From positions 1 through 10,417 of the forward strand of contig JADNYV010001028.1 of the NCBI GenBank assembly GCA_015501055.1: a DNA stretch of 10,417 nt, read 5' to 3'. A program made the position numbers and the translations under genes. The first letter of the stretch is position 1. Each line of letters opens with the position of its first letter. A model generated the notes under the pieces. That model was not told where the DNA came from, ran no database searches, and saw only the letters and a list, made by a program, of their open reading frames with translations. Shown here in pieces: positions 7,788 through 10,417 of the stretch. Origin of the DNA: Mucidula mucida (lineage: Eukaryota; Basidiomycota; Agaricomycetes; Agaricales; Physalacriaceae).

Positions 7788-7901
7788 CCTCCCACCTCTC
7801 CCTCAGTAGATACATCTTCATGTATTAAGTATGTACACTTCATTGATGGGGCCCTCGGGGTCCAGTTTTGACCTAACCTTGTGTGATCTAACAAGCATAG
7901 G
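7788..7901 (+). repeat. Spacer and B2 repeat, with internal deletion
   Basis: The spacer (7788-7842) matches 827-881 with one visible change (gtatgtac against gtacgtac). It then jumps to B position ttgatgggg, so the last 6 nt of the spacer and the first ~22 nt of B are missing compared with the left copy. The remaining 59 nt of B (7843-7901) are identical to the other two copies and end in agcatagg. This is the 3' end of the main copy and abuts a reversed gag fragment. Confidence 0.82.
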
Positions 7902-8237
7902 TAGCATAGCGAATGCGAGTCTCCTTATCACAGCGAATAGGGAACGCTGGATTTGAGGGTGTAGCGCGAAACAGCTCAATGATGAGCGCGCGGTAACCCC
8001 GGAGTTCGTCCTTGCGGTGAGGGTAGATGAGCCCAACACCGGTGGCATACGCATCGAAGACGCGTGTCCACTCGGACTCTTGGGTGAGGGTGCGGCGAGC
8101 AGTGGACTGGTCCTTGCGCATGATGACGTAGCCACCGGCAAAGTCCTTGGTGTCCTCCTGCTGATTTGTGCCAGAGTGAATGGAGGCAAAGAGCTTCTCA
8201 AAATCCACATACTGCTCCAGCACAATGGAGCGCCAGA
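7902..8237 (-). pseudogene. gag: Reversed fragment of the element's gag gene
   Basis: The reverse complement matches 3598-3933 base for base in length (336 nt) with three substitutions, all transitions. The frame is open on the minus strand (SIVLEQYVDFEKLF ... KETRIRYA), but the fragment has neither gag's own start nor its stop. It follows directly on the B2 end of the main copy, and its right end is the boundary with host-type sequence. Together with 969-1692 it looks like remains of one older inverted copy. Confidence 0.9.
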
Positions 8238-8311
8238 GACATTGCATACAGAAAGTTGGACCCAAGGGTGCGTATAAGCCTTCCCACTGTTATGTTGCCT
8301 GACACCTCAAG
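8238..8311 (+). other. Possible truncated exon and intron of host gene
   Basis: 8238-8267 could be the 3' end of an exon reading IAYRKLDPR. 8268-8311 has a GTGCGT donor, a CTGAC branch-point-like motif and an AG end (44 nt), and joins in phase to the next exon (EDLEAMPP). The donor matches that used by two other introns of this gene. The left part of the exon would have been removed or displaced by the element-derived DNA ending at 8237. The short length makes this uncertain. Confidence 0.4.
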
Positions 8312-8449
8312 GAAGATCTCGAAGCCATGCCGCCAATGCCAAGCGAGAGCGAGGTTACAAAATGGGAGCAGGATTTCGCTCAAGAACTTACGGGCCTCCC
8401 TCCAGCTGAGGCGAAGAGTCGCGAGGACAAAGTGAAAGACAGGGCAAAG

Positions 8450-8499
8450 GTGCGTAACAGACATCTTTCATTTTCCAAGTCGTCTAACGTCTAGTTCAG
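8450..8499 (+). other. Intron (50 nt)
   Basis: Donor GTGCGT, branch-like CTAAC at 8484-8488, acceptor TTCAG. Using the nearer CTAG acceptor at 8494 would put the next exon out of frame. Splicing joins DKVKDRAK to KFLGWYRHTYG in phase 0. Confidence 0.7.
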
Positions 8500-8930
8500 A
8501 AATTCCTTGGCTGGTATCGGCACACGTATGGGAATGCCAAGGATAAGAAGGATGAAGTCCTCCTCCAGACCATGATCTCCAACATGGACGGGACCAAGGA
8601 CAAGCCCCGACACATCCAACTCATTCAGATGTACACGAACGTGAACTGGGAAAATGGTCTGTGACTTGCCGTCAAGAACGAGCACAACACCGTCATCGCT
8701 GCCATCAATGATGCATACACGGAAGCCCTCAAGACGGATCCCGAGGCAACTTGCGCAGACCCCGCACCATATCTGTCTGTCCAACGGCGCATTGTCAACG
8801 CCAAGTGGAACCAGGAACCGGAGGCCGTGCGAGAAGATATAAAACACTTGGTTGACGAGAAGTGGGCGGAGGATACGGCCAACTACCAAGCAATGAAGGA
8901 GGCTACACTCTCGCCCGCTAGATATCAGAA

Positions 8931-8980
8931 GTATGTACGCATTGTCATGTCTCATTTTGGCACGTACTGATACTTGACAG
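8931..8980 (+). other. Intron (50 nt)
   Basis: Donor GTATGT, branch-like CTGAT at 8967-8971, acceptor GACAG. Splicing joins SPARYQ to NALKKGAAYLQR in phase 2. Without it the frame meets stops. Confidence 0.7.
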
Positions 8981-9108
8981 CGCTCTCAAGAAAGGCGCAG
9001 CGTACTTGCAGCGCGTGGCGGATACTGTTGCCTCACACATGGGGATGGTCTGTACCATTCTAATATGCGCCCCATTGCGGAGCGTGACGGTCATATCGAG
9101 TGTCGTGC

Positions 9109-9149
9109 GTATGTGCTCATTATTCAGTTCTCATCTCAGTGTTACATAG
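9109..9149 (+). other. Intron (41 nt)
   Basis: Donor GTATGT, acceptor ACATAG. It joins GHIECRA to IHSGKTFALGIKW in the frame that follows the presumed one-base shift at 9070-9073. A GTGCGT donor four bases upstream does not give this frame. Confidence 0.6.
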
Positions 9150-9259
9150 CATTCATTCTGGCAAGACATTTGCTTTGGGCATCAAGTGGAACAAATTCAA
9201 TCCCGCTGGATACCAGAGTGTTGAAGAGACCATGGTCAAATTCGGAGCGAAATGTTTTA

Positions 9260-9312
9260 GTGCGTTATCATTTATATCACTACTTACAGAAACGACTAAG
9301 ACATTCTTGCAG
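9260..9312 (+). other. Intron (53 nt)
   Basis: Donor GTGCGT, branch-like GACTAAG near 9294-9300, acceptor TTGCAG. Splicing joins KFGAKCF(T) to DAEIASCAMGLF in phase 1. Confidence 0.65.
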
Positions 9313-10417
9313 CTGATGCTGAGATTGCAAGTTGCGCAATGGGATTGTTTGCGGACAACACAAAGCCCTCGAAGGAAACAACACCGGGTTCTGATAGGAC
9401 GACCGACAGTGATCCCGCACCAACTTCCTCGGCGCCTCCTGCTCAGGCGCCATCTGCCCCAGCAAAATCAACTCGAGAGCTTAACAATGAGTTCAAGGCC
9501 TTGCTTAATGCCCTATCTGAGGAAGGGCGCCGTGGCTGTCTAGCAGAGCTCCGTTCAATGCCGACTATATCGTTTGAACACAAAATGAACATTGCGTTTA
9601 CTCATGCCCGGCTCGACAAGATCATGCCCGGCTCCCCTTTAAACAGCATGTCCATCTTGCACAAGTACATGCCAAAGGAACGCAAGCGCCAGAATCCGTG
9701 GCACATGGCGCTATTTGGGACGGAGCAGAGAGTTGAGTCAGACGAGGAAGAGGATATGGATGATTCCAACAATAAGGACGACCACGACAACGACGATAAG
9801 GACAGTGATATCAATATTGACGAACCCGCCACCTCCCCCGCCGCTGCTTGCACCGCCCCTACCGCCGCCAAATCTTCTGTCGCCACCCCCGCTGCCAGCT
9901 CTGCCATCACCGCCCCCGACGCCGCTGCCGTTGGCGGTACTTCCCCCGCTTCCAGTGCTGTCACCAACCCAACTATGGATGGTTCCAATGTCTCCGCCAA
10001 TCCAGCTGTCATCACTTCTGACACCATTTCAGCTGCTGTTTTGACAGCAAACGTTGGGAAATCAGCATCAACTAATAGTGTTGGTGGAGACAGTGACGGG
10101 TCCATTGCTTCTCTTGCTGAGATGCATGTCAAGGAGGAGCTTCGCGATGATGTTGCCGCTCTCAAGTGGGACAATGTCGATGAGTCAAACTTCTGGCCTG
10201 AGTTGAAACAGGCTTTCAAGGCATTTAGGCGAGGTTCTGCCTGGGGAACGGTCTGGATCAGCTTAATCAACTCGCTGTTGGTCTTCGAGGAGATGGCCGG
10301 CTTTGTCGATGATGGCAAAATCAAGTTAGGCACAGACCATCGTCCCTCGGTGGTTGCGGACTTCATGCGACTGCGCCGCAATTGGGCCAAGAAGTGGTCT
10401 GTCGGCAATCTCGATCT
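9313..10417 (+). CDS. Long 3' exon, open to window edge
   Basis: A single frame stays open for about 368 codons and runs off the window, so its stop is not visible. From left to right it encodes DAEIASCAMGLFADN, a Pro/Ser/Ala stretch, a globular-looking part (LNNEFKALLNALSEE ... MSILHKYMPKERKRQNPWHM), an acidic run rich in Asp/Glu (about 9735-9823), an Ala/Pro/Ser/Thr low-complexity region (about 9825-10060) and a second globular part with Trp-rich segments (LKWDNVDESNFWPELKQAF ... RRNWAKKWSVGNLD). The Ala/Pro region is GC-rich and gives a long but meaningless open frame on the opposite strand. The function is unknown. This exon itself shows no lesion, so it might still be expressed from an internal or alternative start. 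Confidence 0.7.

Larger units (their letters stand above)
1694..7901 (+). mobile_element. Ngaro/DIRS-like tyrosine-recombinase retrotransposon, main copy
   Basis: The order is A1, leader, gag, RT-RNase H, tyrosine recombinase, B1, A2, spacer, B2. Split direct repeats (A1 ... B1-A2-B2) with a tyrosine recombinase instead of a DDE integrase are the hallmark of Ngaro-type elements in the DIRS order, known in basidiomycetes. The first 75 nt of A1 are missing: A1 starts at the base corresponding to 93 of the left copy. B2 has lost about 28 nt at its start. No aspartic protease and no methyltransferase domain was seen. RT and recombinase are broken, so this copy is non-autonomous. The call rests on motifs and repeat layout read by eye. 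Confidence 0.88.
8312..10417 (+). pseudogene. Multi-exon gene of an uncharacterised fungal family, damaged, partial
   Basis: Proposed exons are 8312-8449, 8500-8930, 8981-9108, 9150-9259 and 9313-10417, separated by introns of 50, 50, 41 and 53 nt. The spliced product of about 637 codons reads MPPMPSESEVTKWEQ, KFLGWYRHTYGNAKD, GMVCTILICAP, HIECRAIHSGKTFALGIKW, then an acidic and Ala/Pro/Ser-rich region, then FEEMAGFVDDGKIKLGTDHRPS near the edge. From memory, this order (WYR box, GMV box, HSG box, C-terminal F-x-G box) resembles a large hypothetical-protein family expanded in Agaricomycetes, of unknown function. Two lesions are visible: an in-frame TGA at 8662-8664 and a one-base frame change in the CCCC run at 9070-9073. 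With the loss of the 5' part this points to a pseudogene. A sequence error in the C run is possible. No signal peptide or membrane segment was seen. Confidence 0.65.

Noticed and set aside
9602..10408. 268-codon open frame on the minus strand
   Set aside because: It is antisense to the long + strand exon. Its Ser/Ala-rich content mirrors the GC-rich low-complexity region, and it has no motif.

Overview
The window looks like nuclear DNA from a filamentous basidiomycete (Agaricomycetes-like). The evidence is a gag / reverse transcriptase-RNase H / tyrosine recombinase retroelement of the DIRS/Ngaro type, many short 41-53 nt introns with GTGCGT or GTATGT donors in the right-hand gene, and a right-hand protein that resembles a large uncharacterised Agaricomycete family. 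No tRNA, rRNA, CRISPR array or bacterial-style operon was seen. The species cannot be named from the sequence.

Layout. 1-968 is the repeat end (A-spacer-B) of one copy of the element. 969-1692 is a reverse-orientation piece of its RT gene. 1694-7901 is the main copy, with split direct repeats: A1 (1694-2426, 5' truncated), leader (2427-2906), gag (2907-4256), RT/RNase H (4246-5830), tyrosine recombinase (5812-6815), then B1 (6898-6978), A2 (6979-7787) and B2 (7843-7901). 7902-8237 is a reverse-orientation piece of gag. From about 8238 to the window end lies a host-type, multi-exon gene on the + strand, damaged and cut on its left side by the element-derived DNA. Its last visible exon is open to the window edge.

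How it works together. In this element class RT and RNase H make the DNA copy, and the tyrosine recombinase inserts a circular intermediate without target duplication; the A/B split repeats are the expected footprint. The main copy looks dead. Its RT has a 1-nt frameshift, an in-frame loss of about 85 codons and YMND in place of the catalytic YMDD, and its recombinase is frameshifted. Yet A1 and A2 differ by a single 1-nt indel over 733 nt, so the copy may have been moved in trans when already defective. The two reversed fragments keep the order expected of one older, inverted copy into which the main copy inserted, and the left one still carries the RT segment missing from the main copy. Substitutions between copies are almost all transitions, mostly at CpG, which fits deamination of methylated cytosines.

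I did not find a clear new biological system. The points most worth a second look are the nested architecture, the A repeat's run of stem-loops, the trans-mobilisation inference, and the unannotated multi-exon gene on the right.
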